From positions 62,001 to 126,000 of the forward strand of contig CAKRFY010000003.1 in assembly GCA_934320895.1 (NCBI GenBank): a DNA stretch of 64,000 nucleotides, in the 5' to 3' direction. Origin of the DNA: an uncultured Lachnospiraceae bacterium (GTDB lineage: Bacteria; Bacillota; Clostridia; Lachnospirales; Lachnospiraceae). Of the stretch, positions 36,279 to 45,459 are shown in pieces (the first letter of the stretch is position 1; the number at the start of each line of letters is the position of its first letter). A program made the translations under genes and the position numbers. The notes beneath the pieces were generated by a model. That model was not told where the DNA came from, made no database searches, and worked only from the letters and a program-made list of their open reading frames with translations.

Positions 36279-37688
36279 ATGGGACAGCAGAATGATAGCG
36301 TACAGACAGCTAAAACAGCAATATTAAATACAGTAGCTAACTGTATTTCACTTGTGGTCGGTATGATCATGATACCGATTATTACAAGGATTTTATCGGC
36401 AGAACAGATGGGTATTGCAAATACATTTATGTCTACAAGAAATACTATTGTTATAGTTATTACATGTGCAGTATATGCGTATGTACATAAGGCAATGATA
36501 GAGTACAAAAATGAGAAGAAGAATTACATATTCAGTATAGTTATTTTTTGCTTTTTGTCGGTTACTTTAAGTTTTATAATATGCTCATTATTTAAGACTC
36601 AATTAATGAGGCTGTTGTCTTTAGATGATTTTTTGTTTTACTGGTTATTTATAAGCTGTCTGGGATTTGCGTTGTACAGTATAGCAGATTATTATTGTAT
36701 ATTTCAGAATAAGTATTATATTGTTGCATTAATTGTATTAAGTGTTGGTCCGGTGTCACAGTTTTTATCTGTAGGATTATCATATGTTTTTAAGAATGAT
36801 AAGTATATTGGTCGTGTTATAGGACTGGATTTTGTATATCTGCTTGTTTCAGCTTGTCTGATTATCTGGATGTTTGTTGGGAAAAAGCCGAAATTTAGAA
36901 AAGAGTATGTAAAAAATACATTATCATTTACAGTTCCGATAATACCACATCTTTTGTCACAGATGGTGCTGACACAATGTGATCTTGTAATGATTTCATA
37001 CTTTTGTGGCAGTAAACAGTCAGGAATTTATAGTATGGGACATACGGTTGGCTTTTTGGCATTGACGGTTATGTCGCAGATAATGGCATCATGGTCACCA
37101 TGGGTATACAGAAGAATGGAAGAAAAAGAGTATAAAACAATCTTTGACAATTCAAAGCTGATAGTTTTAGTTGGTGCTTATATCTCTATGGGGCTTTTAA
37201 CGATATCAACGGAACTTATAAAAATATTTTTAATAGATGTGTATCTACCTTGCATTTATATCGTTCCAACACTTGTAGTTGCAATGTTTTTTCAATTTAT
37301 TTATATATTTATATACGATTTTCAGTTTTTTAATAAAAAAGCAAAGTCAATTGCTGTTTCGTCTGTTATGGCAGCTGTATTTAATCTGATAACTAATTAT
37401 ATATTTATTCCTGAATTTGGATTTTTGGCAGCGGGGTTTACTACACTGGCAAGTTATTTTGTTCTTCTTATAATAAATTATGTTTTTACTGTTAAAATAG
37501 GCATAAATAATGTTTATGATGTTAAAAGGTTATTTATCTGGACATTTGTTATTGGAGTTTATGCAGTGATATGTGTTATATTGAAAGATATGCTTATTAT
37601 TAGATATATTATGTTTATAATTATCTCATTGGTACTACTTAAAATAAAATTCAGGGATTTGATTGAAATGGTCAAGGGATTAAGATAG
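36279..37688 (+). CDS. Wzx-like polysaccharide flippase
   Basis: 469 aa with about fourteen membrane segments and little else, the MATE/MVF-type fold of polysaccharide exporters (TAILNTVANCISLVVGMIMIPIITRIL at the start is typical). It flips an undecaprenyl-linked oligosaccharide. Its presence together with an ABC exporter suggests two lipid-linked products or two stages. ATG 36279 follows GAAGAGG. Confidence 0.92.
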   Translation: MGQQNDSVQTAKTAILNTVANCISLVVGMIMIPIITRILSAEQMGIANTFMSTRNTIVIVITCAVYAYVHKAMIEYKNEKKNYIFSIVIFCFLSVTLSFIICSLFKTQLMRLLSLDDFLFYWLFISCLGFALYSIADYYCIFQNKYYIVALIVLSVGPVSQFLSVGLSYVFKNDKYIGRVIGLDFVYLLVSACLIIWMFVGKKPKFRKEYVKNTLSFTVPIIPHLLSQMVLTQCDLVMISYFCGSKQSGIYSMGHTVGFLALTVMSQIMASWSPWVYRRMEEKEYKTIFDNSKLIVLVGAYISMGLLTISTELIKIFLIDVYLPCIYIVPTLVVAMFFQFIYIFIYDFQFFNKKAKSIAVSSVMAAVFNLITNYIFIPEFGFLAAGFTTLASYFVLLIINYVFTVKIGINNVYDVKRLFIWTFVIGVYAVICVILKDMLIIRYIMFIIISLVLLKIKFRDLIEMVKGLR

Positions 37689-37708
37689 AGATTTGGAGGA
37701 GAAAGCTG

Positions 37709-38827
37709 ATGATATCAGAAAAAGACTTAAAAGAAGTAAGAGAACGGGATTTTTTGAAAAAATGTGATCATTATGATGATCTGAAGGAGATAGAAACAAA
37801 ACTTGTATTTGGAAAGCACTATGATGATGAAGTTTTTCTTACAATTATACTTCCGGTTTATGATCATCCGGAGGAATTTATTAAAAGAGCATTGGATAGT
37901 GCATTAAGTCAAAAGTGCAGTTATAAATATCAGATTATTGTTATAGATGATTATTCTATGGAAAAGGGACAGACTGTTACTGAAAAATATGTTAGAAAAC
38001 TAAATGATACGAGAGTTATATATTATAAGAATACGAAGAATATGGGAGTGTTTGGAAACTGGAACAGGGCCATTTCACTGGCAAGGTCTGAGTGGGTTTC
38101 TTTTTTACATAGTGATGATTTTTTGAAGGACAATTATCTGCAGAATATGTATGATATTGTAAAAAGTCATCCTCAGATAGACCAATTAGCATGTAATTAT
38201 AAAAAACTTGATTTTTTAGATGGAGATGTTGATGTGCAAAGTGAGATGCATGGTATTTCTGGTAAAAGAAAACTAAGAAAGGTAAAGTATACAGAGTATT
38301 TATATGAAATGAAAACATCTGTGAAGGGAGCGTTTTATAAAAGGGATAAATTGATAGAGATAGGTGGCTTCAGGAGTCAGGGAGATGGAATAGGGCTTGA
38401 TGATTATCCACTTATGATGAGGTATGCATATTACTTTAATACATATTTGATTGAGGATGAGTTGTATTTAAATTCGTGGGCACACAATGACAGTTTAAAT
38501 ACTAAACACTGGTATCCGGAACTGGTTGAAAATTATTACATGTGGCTTTATTTTGCAAAAAGGGAGAAAAGAATAAAAAGATTTTTCTATGAAAAAGCAG
38601 CAAAGTGTTTATTGCTGGAGAGAGTTAGAATTTATAAATCTGGTAAAAGTTGGGTTGGAATACCTATTGAAATAGATTATGATGAATTAAGGAATGACTG
38701 TGAATTAAAAAATACAAGTATAAATCGCTTTTGGGAAGTACTTTCATTTGGAATGGTTTATATATTTCAAAAGTTAAAAAATAGAGTTGATACGAGAGAA
38801 TCAGTTGATATTATGGAAATAAAATAG
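37709..38827 (+). CDS. Glycosyltransferase family 2
   Basis: 372 aa. A 40-residue charged leader, then TIILPVYDHPEEFIKRALDSAL, VIDDYSMEKG and FLHSDDFLKDN. The motif LGLDDYPLMMRYAYYF-like acidic stretch (GLDDYP) follows. GGAGGAG precedes ATG 37709. Last gene before a strong terminator, so it closes the first transcriptional unit of the locus. Confidence 0.9.
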   Translation: MISEKDLKEVRERDFLKKCDHYDDLKEIETKLVFGKHYDDEVFLTIILPVYDHPEEFIKRALDSALSQKCSYKYQIIVIDDYSMEKGQTVTEKYVRKLNDTRVIYYKNTKNMGVFGNWNRAISLARSEWVSFLHSDDFLKDNYLQNMYDIVKSHPQIDQLACNYKKLDFLDGDVDVQSEMHGISGKRKLRKVKYTEYLYEMKTSVKGAFYKRDKLIEIGGFRSQGDGIGLDDYPLMMRYAYYFNTYLIEDELYLNSWAHNDSLNTKHWYPELVENYYMWLYFAKREKRIKRFFYEKAAKCLLLERVRIYKSGKSWVGIPIEIDYDELRNDCELKNTSINRFWEVLSFGMVYIFQKLKNRVDTRESVDIMEIK

Positions 38828-38836
38828 AGTAGTTTG

Positions 38837-38874
38837 ATAACTTCCGTGGTTATTATTGCGGAAGTTATATTTTT
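38837..38874 (+). terminator. Terminator ending the glycosyltransferase operon
   Basis: ATAACTTCCG (38837-38846) and CGGAAGTTAT (38859-38868) form a 10-bp stem, followed by a T-rich run. It separates the glycosyltransferases from the choline module. Confidence 0.9.
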
Positions 38875-38884
38875 ATGCTATTAT
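38856..38884 (+). promoter_or_regulatory. Promoter of the choline module, overlapping the terminator
   Basis: TTGCGG (38856-38861), 17-base spacer, TATTAT (38879-38884). The -35 lies in the right arm of the terminator stem, and the start site would be near 38890. The overlap means read-through and initiation share DNA. Confidence 0.55.
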
Positions 38885-38913
38885 AGTTCACGAAAGGGGA
38901 TAATATTAAGTAC

Positions 38914-40677
38914 ATGAACAAACAAGATATGGATGTGTTGAACACATTGGCAAAGGAAAAGTATATTAATCAGCGAAGACTGGCAGTAGCAAGTGGTCAT
39001 TCACTTGGAGTGGTAAATCGTTCGTTGAGGGAGCTTAGTGAACATGGATATATTGATAGTGATATAAGGCTGACTGACAAGGCAAAAAAAGCATTTGAAG
39101 ATGGCAGACCGAAAAACGCAGTCATTCTTGCAGCTGGTTTCGGTATGCGTATGGTACCTATAAATATGGAAGTTCCTAAAGGATTGCTTGAGGTAAATGG
39201 TGAGCCATTGATTGAGAGAACTATAAGACAGCTTAATAGTGCTGGAATTAAAGAAATTTATATTGTTGTTGGTTTTATGAAAGAATCTTATGAATATCTG
39301 ATAGATGAATATGGAGTTGAACTTATTGTAAATAATGAATATGCATCCAAAAATAATTTATATTCTTTGAATTTGGTGTCAGATAAGATTTCAAATACAT
39401 ACATTATTCCGTGTGATATCTGGTGTGATATAAATCCATATAGTCAAAATGAACTTTATTCATGGTATATGGTAAGTGATATGGTAGATGATGAAAGTAA
39501 TGTGAGAGTAAATAGAAAGATGGAGCTTGTATCAGTGGCAAATGGAACTGGTGGTAATGCAATGCTTGGAATAAGTTATCTTCTTAAAGATGATGCTGAC
39601 AAAGTTAAAAGGCGTATGGAACTGTTGTGTAGCGATAGGCATAATGCTGGAATGTTTTGGGAAGAGGCATTATATCAGAATAAAGGAATGATTGTCAAAG
39701 CAAATGTTGTTCATGCAACGGATGTTGTAGAAATCAATACATATGAACAGCTTAGGGAACTTGATAAACATTCAGGACAGCTTGAGAATGATGCGATAGA
39801 AACTATCTGTCAGGCTCTTAGTGTTAAAGCAGAGGAAATTGTTGATATAACTGTTTTGAAAAAAGGAATGACAAACAGATCATTTTTATTTTCAACAGGT
39901 GGAAAAAAGTACATAATGAGAATTCCAGGGGAGGGAACGGCTAAGCTTATTAACAGAAGGCAAGAGGCTGATGTATACATGAAAGTTTCCGGAAAGGGTA
40001 TATGTGATGACATAGCATATATAAATCCTGATAACGGCTATAAGATCACCAGGTTTATTGATGGAGCAAGAGTATGTGATCCTAAAAATAAAGATGACTT
40101 GAGAAAATGTATGAAAAAGTTAAGAAAGTTTCATGAACTTAAACTAAGAGTGGATCATGAATTTGATATCTTTGATCAAATAGGATTTTATGAATCGTTA
40201 TGGAATGGCGAAGATTCAGTATTCAGGGATTACAAAGAGACAAAGAAAAATGTATTTTCGCTTAAAAGATTTATTGATGAGAATGTAGGTGAAAAAGTGC
40301 TTAGTCATATAGATGCGGTACCTGATAATTTTCTTTTTTCAGGAGATGGACAGGAGACGGATCTAAGGCTTATTGATTGGGAATATGCTGCAATGCAGGA
40401 TCCACATGTGGATATTGCAATGTTTTGTATTTATTCATTTTATGACAAAAAACAGATAGATGAACTTATAGATATATATTTTGATGGAGAATGTGACAGA
40501 AATACGAGGATAAAAATTTACTGTTATATTTCAGCGGCAGGGCTTTTATGGAGTAATTGGTGCGAATACAAGCGAACTTTGGGCGTTGAGTTTGGTGAGT
40601 ATTCACTTAAGCAGTACCGCTATGCGAAAGAGTATTATAAGATAGTGCAGGAGGAATTGAATGAAGAACAGAGTTAG
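38914..40677 (+). CDS. Winged-helix / nucleotidyltransferase / choline kinase fusion
   Basis: 587 aa with three parts. Residues 1-62: MarR-like winged helix (INQRRLAVASG, VVNRSLRELSEHGYI). Residues 68-290: LicC-like nucleotidyltransferase, with the GxGxRxxP loop at 75-82 followed by PKGLLEVNGEPLIE, and IPCDIW as metal site. Residues 300-587: choline/ethanolamine kinase fold, with HIDAVPDN (H465, D467, N472) and the metal aspartate D488 in IDWEYA. It would phosphorylate choline and activate it as CDP-choline, and may bind DNA. A free LicC-like enzyme and a BCCT transporter follow. The spacing from AAAGGGG to ATG is long (about 14). Confidence 0.9.
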   Translation: MNKQDMDVLNTLAKEKYINQRRLAVASGHSLGVVNRSLRELSEHGYIDSDIRLTDKAKKAFEDGRPKNAVILAAGFGMRMVPINMEVPKGLLEVNGEPLIERTIRQLNSAGIKEIYIVVGFMKESYEYLIDEYGVELIVNNEYASKNNLYSLNLVSDKISNTYIIPCDIWCDINPYSQNELYSWYMVSDMVDDESNVRVNRKMELVSVANGTGGNAMLGISYLLKDDADKVKRRMELLCSDRHNAGMFWEEALYQNKGMIVKANVVHATDVVEINTYEQLRELDKHSGQLENDAIETICQALSVKAEEIVDITVLKKGMTNRSFLFSTGGKKYIMRIPGEGTAKLINRRQEADVYMKVSGKGICDDIAYINPDNGYKITRFIDGARVCDPKNKDDLRKCMKKLRKFHELKLRVDHEFDIFDQIGFYESLWNGEDSVFRDYKETKKNVFSLKRFIDENVGEKVLSHIDAVPDNFLFSGDGQETDLRLIDWEYAAMQDPHVDIAMFCIYSFYDKKQIDELIDIYFDGECDRNTRIKIYCYISAAGLLWSNWCEYKRTLGVEFGEYSLKQYRYAKEYYKIVQEELNEEQS

Positions 40678-41392
40678 AAGAGCAATAATAATGGCGGCAG
40701 GACTCGGGAATAGAATGAAGCCGATCACGCTCAAAACACCAAAGCCATTGGTAATGGTAAATGGTGTGAGAATGATAGATACAGTTATACAAGGATTGCA
40801 TGAAAATGGAATACATGAAATATATATTGTAGTTGGATATCTTAAGGAACAGTTTGAAGTACTTACACGCGAGTATGATGGAGTAATGCTTATTGAAAAT
40901 CCGTATTATCTGAAATGTAATAACATATCGTCATTGTATGTTGCAAGAGACTATATTAGAGAAGCTATAATACTTGATGGGGATCAGATAATATACAATA
41001 CTGATATATTGGCACCTGAATTTGACAGATCTGGTTATAACAGTGTGTGGACAGATGAACAGACAGATGAATGGCTGCAGACTGTTGAAGATGGTGTGGT
41101 TACATCATGCAGCAGAACCGGTGGAAAAAGTGGCTGGCAATTGTATAGTATTTCAAGATGGACCAAAGAGGATGGTTTAAAATTAAAAAAACATATTGAA
41201 TTAGAATTTGAGATAAATGGTAACAGGCAGATTTATTGGGATGATGTACCATTATTCTGTCATCCAGATGAATATAAGCTTGGAATAAGACCAATGAAAA
41301 AAGGAGATATAATTGAAGTAGATAATCTTAGTGAACTTATCGCTTTAGATAAAAGCTATGAAAAGTATTTGGAGGAAGATGGGAATGAATAA
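40661..41392 (+). CDS. LicC-like CTP:phosphocholine cytidylyltransferase
   Basis: 243 aa. AIIMAAGLGNRMKPIT and PKPLVMVNG form the nucleotide loop and lysine; ILDGDQII is the metal site. It would make CDP-choline (or a related CDP-alcohol) for transfer to a surface glycan. AGGAGG precedes the ATG, which overlaps the fusion gene's end by 17 bases. A second such domain is in the fusion protein, so the two may differ in substrate. Confidence 0.88.
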   Translation: MKNRVRRAIIMAAGLGNRMKPITLKTPKPLVMVNGVRMIDTVIQGLHENGIHEIYIVVGYLKEQFEVLTREYDGVMLIENPYYLKCNNISSLYVARDYIREAIILDGDQIIYNTDILAPEFDRSGYNSVWTDEQTDEWLQTVEDGVVTSCSRTGGKSGWQLYSISRWTKEDGLKLKKHIELEFEINGNRQIYWDDVPLFCHPDEYKLGIRPMKKGDIIEVDNLSELIALDKSYEKYLEEDGNE

Positions 41393-42932
41393 ACAAAATT
41401 TAAGCAGTAAGGGAAAAATTGACTGGATAATAACACTTGTGCCGTTTTCTATAGTGATAATATTGTGCATATTGTTTTTTCTTATACCTGAACAGTCAAA
41501 TAAGATTTTAGGTCAGATACGTTTCTTTTTTGGAGATACACTTGGAACATATTACCTTATTATAGGGATTGGTATTTTTTTGTTGTCTATATTCATTGGA
41601 TTGTCAAAGTATGGTGATATAGTTTTAGGAAAACAGGATGAGAAACCAAAATATTCGTTTTTTGTGTGGGGGTCGATGATGTTTACTTGCGGGCTTGCTG
41701 CTGATATACTATTTTATTCGTTTTCAGAATGGATATTGTATGCGACAGATCCACATATAAAAGAACTTGGAAGTATTCAGGAATGGGCAGGAGTATTTCC
41801 TATTTTTCACTGGAGTTTTATTCCATGGGGATTTTATCTTGTGCTTGCAGTGGCTTTTGGATTTATGCTTCATGTAAGGGGGGGAGAAAGACAAAAATAT
41901 AGTGAAGCATGTCGTCCGATATTAGGAAAATATACAGATAGAATACCGGGAAGGATAATAGATCTGCTTGCGGTATTTGCACTTCTTGCAGGTACGGCAA
42001 CAACATTTAGCGTTGCAACTCCACTTATGGCACAGATAATAGGGGAATTGTTTCATATTCAGATAAGCCGTACGATAGTAAATGTAATAATACTTTTAAT
42101 AACATGCTTTGTATATACATATTCACTTTTGCATGGTTTTAAAGGCATAAGTTTGCTTGCAAAAGGATGCATATATATGTTTTTTGGATTGCTTTTGTTT
42201 GTCTTTCTTTTTGGTGGTCAGACAAGATATATAATAGAAACGGGGATTACATCGTTTGGAAAGATGGTTCAGAACTTTTTTGAGCTTTCAACATATACAG
42301 ATCCGTTAAGAACATCACATTTTCCACAAAACTGGACTATATATTATTGGGCATACTGGATGGTATGGTGTGTTGCAGCTCCATTTTTTATAGGAAACAT
42401 ATCAAGAGGAAGAACAGTGAGACAGACATTGTTTGGAGGATATGTATTTGGAGTGGGGTCTACAGTTATAAGTTTTATCATACTTGGAAATTATTCGATG
42501 GGGATGCAGATGTCGAAAGCGAAAGATTTTATTGCAATCTATAATAAAACAGGAGATTTATATGAACTTATAGTATCGATTATAAAAACCATGCCTGGAG
42601 CGTCTGTTGTTATGATAGCAGTACTTATTACAATGATAGCTTTTTATGCAACATCATTTGATTCAATAGCATTTACTGCGGCATGTTACAGTTATAGAAG
42701 TCTTGAAAAGGATCAGCAGCCGGATAGAAAGATACAGCTTATGTGGTGTATTCTGCTAATTCTTTTACCCATAGCATTGCTGTTTGCGGAAAGTTCAATG
42801 AGTAATTTGCAGTCAGTAAGTATTATTGCGGCATTTCCTATAGGTATTGTTATTGTAATGATAGCAGTAAGTTTTCTAAAAGATGCCAAAAAATTTATGA
42901 TATACGAGAATGACAGAAAGGGGAATGAATAA
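41385..42932 (+). CDS. BCCT family transporter (probable choline uptake)
   Basis: About 515 aa, twelve membrane segments. Family signature HWSFIPWGFY and WTIYYWAYWMVWCVAAPFF followed by NISRGRTVRQ. BCCT carriers import choline, betaine or carnitine; the adjoining kinase and cytidylyltransferase make choline the likely substrate, in the role LicB plays elsewhere. ATG 41385 is used because GGAGG at 41371-41375 gives nine-base spacing; it overlaps the LicC stop by eight bases. The C-terminal tail is short, so osmosensing of the BetP kind is unlikely. Confidence 0.9.
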   Translation: MNKQNLSSKGKIDWIITLVPFSIVIILCILFFLIPEQSNKILGQIRFFFGDTLGTYYLIIGIGIFLLSIFIGLSKYGDIVLGKQDEKPKYSFFVWGSMMFTCGLAADILFYSFSEWILYATDPHIKELGSIQEWAGVFPIFHWSFIPWGFYLVLAVAFGFMLHVRGGERQKYSEACRPILGKYTDRIPGRIIDLLAVFALLAGTATTFSVATPLMAQIIGELFHIQISRTIVNVIILLITCFVYTYSLLHGFKGISLLAKGCIYMFFGLLLFVFLFGGQTRYIIETGITSFGKMVQNFFELSTYTDPLRTSHFPQNWTIYYWAYWMVWCVAAPFFIGNISRGRTVRQTLFGGYVFGVGSTVISFIILGNYSMGMQMSKAKDFIAIYNKTGDLYELIVSIIKTMPGASVVMIAVLITMIAFYATSFDSIAFTAACYSYRSLEKDQQPDRKIQLMWCILLILLPIALLFAESSMSNLQSVSIIAAFPIGIVIVMIAVSFLKDAKKFMIYENDRKGNE

Positions 42933-43013
42933 TTAGAATATAATTTGGCTTTTACAAAAACAATGTAAAAAATTAACATATCTGTCTTTTTGGTAAAATT
43001 GTTATAAATATTG

Positions 43014-43068
43014 AAAGATTACAGTCCTATGCATCGAGGGTAGATTTATTATGACTGTAATCTTTTTT
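43014..43068 (+). terminator. Terminator after the BCCT gene
   Basis: AAAGATTACAGTC (43014-43026) pairs perfectly with GACTGTAATCTTT (43053-43065), with a 26-base loop, then more T. The large loop and the shared ACAGTCCTA with the rpmE leader make a regulated or small-RNA element possible. The rest of the 42933-43255 gap holds only the promoter listed next. Confidence 0.8.
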
Positions 43069-43131
43069 GTCATATATAGTGTGAACAGCGGCAACATGAC
43101 ATAAAAAGCATATATATGTATAATAGCAATG

Positions 43132-43161
43132 TTGATTTTTGTATATAGCCGTATATATAAT
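43132..43161 (+). promoter_or_regulatory. Promoter of the last glycosyltransferase gene
   Basis: TTGATT (43132-43137), 18-base spacer, TATAAT (43156-43161), about 95 bases before the TTG start at 43256. Confidence 0.6.
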
Positions 43162-43255
43162 ATATGGAGAAAAAATAGAAAAACGAGAGTAGTGTTAAAA
43201 AATTTTAAATTTAAAAATTGAGTTTGAATTACAGCAGTTTAGTTAGGAGAAAAAT

Positions 43256-44281
43256 TTGAATACGGATAATGTATTAGTATCTATTGTTGTCCCTATATAT
43301 AATGCGGAAAGATATTTATCAAAATGTATACAAAGTATTTCTGAACAAAGTTATGAAAACATTGAGATTATCCTGTTAAATTATGGTTCTATAGATAACA
43401 GCTTAAGAATTTGTAATGAACATTTGTTGCGTGATGCGAGAATACGAATGACGAGTAGAGAAAGTTCAGGAGAGGCGGCAACTAGAAATTTAGGTATAGA
43501 GATTGCCAGAGGAAAATACATATGTTTCATAAATAGTGATGATATTATCGAAAAGGAATATATTGAAAAATTAGTATGCAATGTTGAAGAAAAAACATTG
43601 ACATTTTGTGGCTACAAGATAGATTCATATTGTGATATAAAAGATACATCGGTTACGAAAATATATAGGAATCTGAGAGAATTTTACGTAAAAGACAGTA
43701 TTACGGATGTTTTTCATAAGGGGTTTTTATCAGTAGTATGGAATAAGATTTATGATATGGAAATATTGAAAAATAACAATTTGAAATTTGATGAAGATAT
43801 AAATTTTGGCGAGGATCTGGTTTTTAATCTTGAATATCTGAAACTTGGCATTGAAAAATTTAAAAGTGTATCATCTCCGCTTTACCACTATATATGGAGA
43901 CAAAGAGGAAGGCTTCAAAATAAATCAAAGATGGACTTCTTGAAAATATATGAAGGTCCATTCGATAAATTGTTAGATATGTCTGCTTTACTTGGAGTGC
44001 CTGACAAAAAGAAAAGTGTCCTATATAGAGATTATATGGATGGAATGATAGCGTCAGTAGATGACTATTACAGATTTTGTCAGCAGAATAATACAGATCA
44101 GATGCAGTTAAATAAAATGATGGAAAATATGTGCGAAAACATTGAAAAGGAAGGGATTATTGAAAATACAGCAGGGGTTGACAGGCTTATCTGCAGATGC
44201 AGATTGTATCTTTTGAAAAGTAAAAAACTGAATGTAGATTATTATATAAGAAGTGTGAGAAAGAAAATGATGGAGTTGTAA
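43256..44281 (+). CDS. GT2 glycosyltransferase paralogue with altered active-site residues
   Basis: 341 aa, TTG start after AGGAG. Aligns end to end by eye with the 34133 product (shared segments such as GFLSVxWNKIYD and NNLKFDE). Two GT-A residues differ: position 43 is Tyr (LNYGSIDNS) where the paralogue has Asp, and position 93 is Asn (FINSDD) where the paralogue has Asp. These contact the nucleotide and metal in GT2 enzymes, so donor use may be changed or lost. It has its own promoter. Confidence 0.9.
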   Translation: MNTDNVLVSIVVPIYNAERYLSKCIQSISEQSYENIEIILLNYGSIDNSLRICNEHLLRDARIRMTSRESSGEAATRNLGIEIARGKYICFINSDDIIEKEYIEKLVCNVEEKTLTFCGYKIDSYCDIKDTSVTKIYRNLREFYVKDSITDVFHKGFLSVVWNKIYDMEILKNNNLKFDEDINFGEDLVFNLEYLKLGIEKFKSVSSPLYHYIWRQRGRLQNKSKMDFLKIYEGPFDKLLDMSALLGVPDKKKSVLYRDYMDGMIASVDDYYRFCQQNNTDQMQLNKMMENMCENIEKEGIIENTAGVDRLICRCRLYLLKSKKLNVDYYIRSVRKKMMEL

Positions 44282-44335
44282 ATAAAGTCGAATATTGTTA
44301 TAATGAACTTAAATATTTTTTAGGAGGAACGGTGT

Positions 44336-45400
44336 ATGAGCATTTTAAAATCTAAATTCGGAGTTACAAAAGAGGGCAGGGAAGTTACAAAATATACTTT
44401 AAAAAATACAAATGGGATAGAGGTATCTTTTATTGATCTGGGAGGTGTTATCACTAATATTATGATGCCTGATAAGGATGGCAATGTTGATGATATTGTG
44501 CTTGGATATGACAAAGTATCAGATTATGAGATAAATATGCCAGGTTTTGGTGCACCTGTAGGAAGATATGCAAACAGAATTTCAAATGCAGCTTTTTCTT
44601 TAAATGGTAAAGAATATAAGCTTGATATGAATGACAATACAAATTGTCTTCATGGAGGAAATACCAGATATAATCGTATGATGTATGATGTTGAAACAGA
44701 TTCAGTTGAAAATGGTGAGAGCATTACTTTTTCAAGGATTAGTCCTGACGGGGAACAGGGAATGCCTGGAAATCTCACGGTTGCCATTACATATACATTA
44801 AATGATCAGAATGAATTGATGATAGATTATTATGCGGTTAGTGATGCTGATACTATTATAAATCTGACAAATCATTCATATTTCAATCTTGGAAAAGGTG
44901 GTCATAAGTGTAAAGATGTTTTTGATCAGGAAGTTACTATTTATGCAGATAAATATACACCGGTAGATGATATTTTAATACCTACGGGAGAGATAAAAAG
45001 TGTTGAAAATACTGCACTTGATTTTAGAACTGGAAAGAAGATACGTGAAGGTCTTGGTGCATTTGACAAGGATGAAAAGACGGTTACAGAGTATGATCAC
45101 AATTTTGTGCTTAATGGAAGCGACATATGTGATGTTGCTAAGGCTGCCCAGTTTGTATGCACAGATACAGGAAGAATGATGGAGGTATATACTGACCAGC
45201 CTGGTATGCAGCTTTATACAGCCGGAACGCTTGACGTTCAAAATGCAAAGGAAGGTGTGAATTATGGGAATTTTAGTGGAGCATGTTTTGAAACACAGAA
45301 TTTTCCAAATGCAATAAATACAGAAGGATTTCCAGATGCAGTTCTTAAAGCAGGAGAGGAGTATACTACTACAACAGTATTTCGTTTTTCTGTTATATAG
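44336..45400 (+). CDS. galM: Aldose 1-epimerase (galactose mutarotase)
   Basis: 354 aa, within family length. VGRYANRISNA, LHGGNTRYNRM, the catalytic His in NLTNHSYFNL, and ACFETQNFPNA are GalM motifs. It interconverts alpha and beta anomers of galactose or glucose in the cytosol. RBS TAGGAGG. It follows the polysaccharide locus but is not tightly linked to it; no Leloir genes are next to it. Confidence 0.94.
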   Translation: MSILKSKFGVTKEGREVTKYTLKNTNGIEVSFIDLGGVITNIMMPDKDGNVDDIVLGYDKVSDYEINMPGFGAPVGRYANRISNAAFSLNGKEYKLDMNDNTNCLHGGNTRYNRMMYDVETDSVENGESITFSRISPDGEQGMPGNLTVAITYTLNDQNELMIDYYAVSDADTIINLTNHSYFNLGKGGHKCKDVFDQEVTIYADKYTPVDDILIPTGEIKSVENTALDFRTGKKIREGLGAFDKDEKTVTEYDHNFVLNGSDICDVAKAAQFVCTDTGRMMEVYTDQPGMQLYTAGTLDVQNAKEGVNYGNFSGACFETQNFPNAINTEGFPDAVLKAGEEYTTTTVFRFSVI

Positions 45401-45459
45401 TTAAAGCAGGCATTTTAGAGTCATATTATTGTGAGCGCAGGAGGGATTGTTGAATACAT

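Noticed and set aside
37709..38827. LicD phosphocholine transferase candidate
   Set aside because: The motifs are those of GT2 (VYDHPEEF, HSDD), not of LicD.
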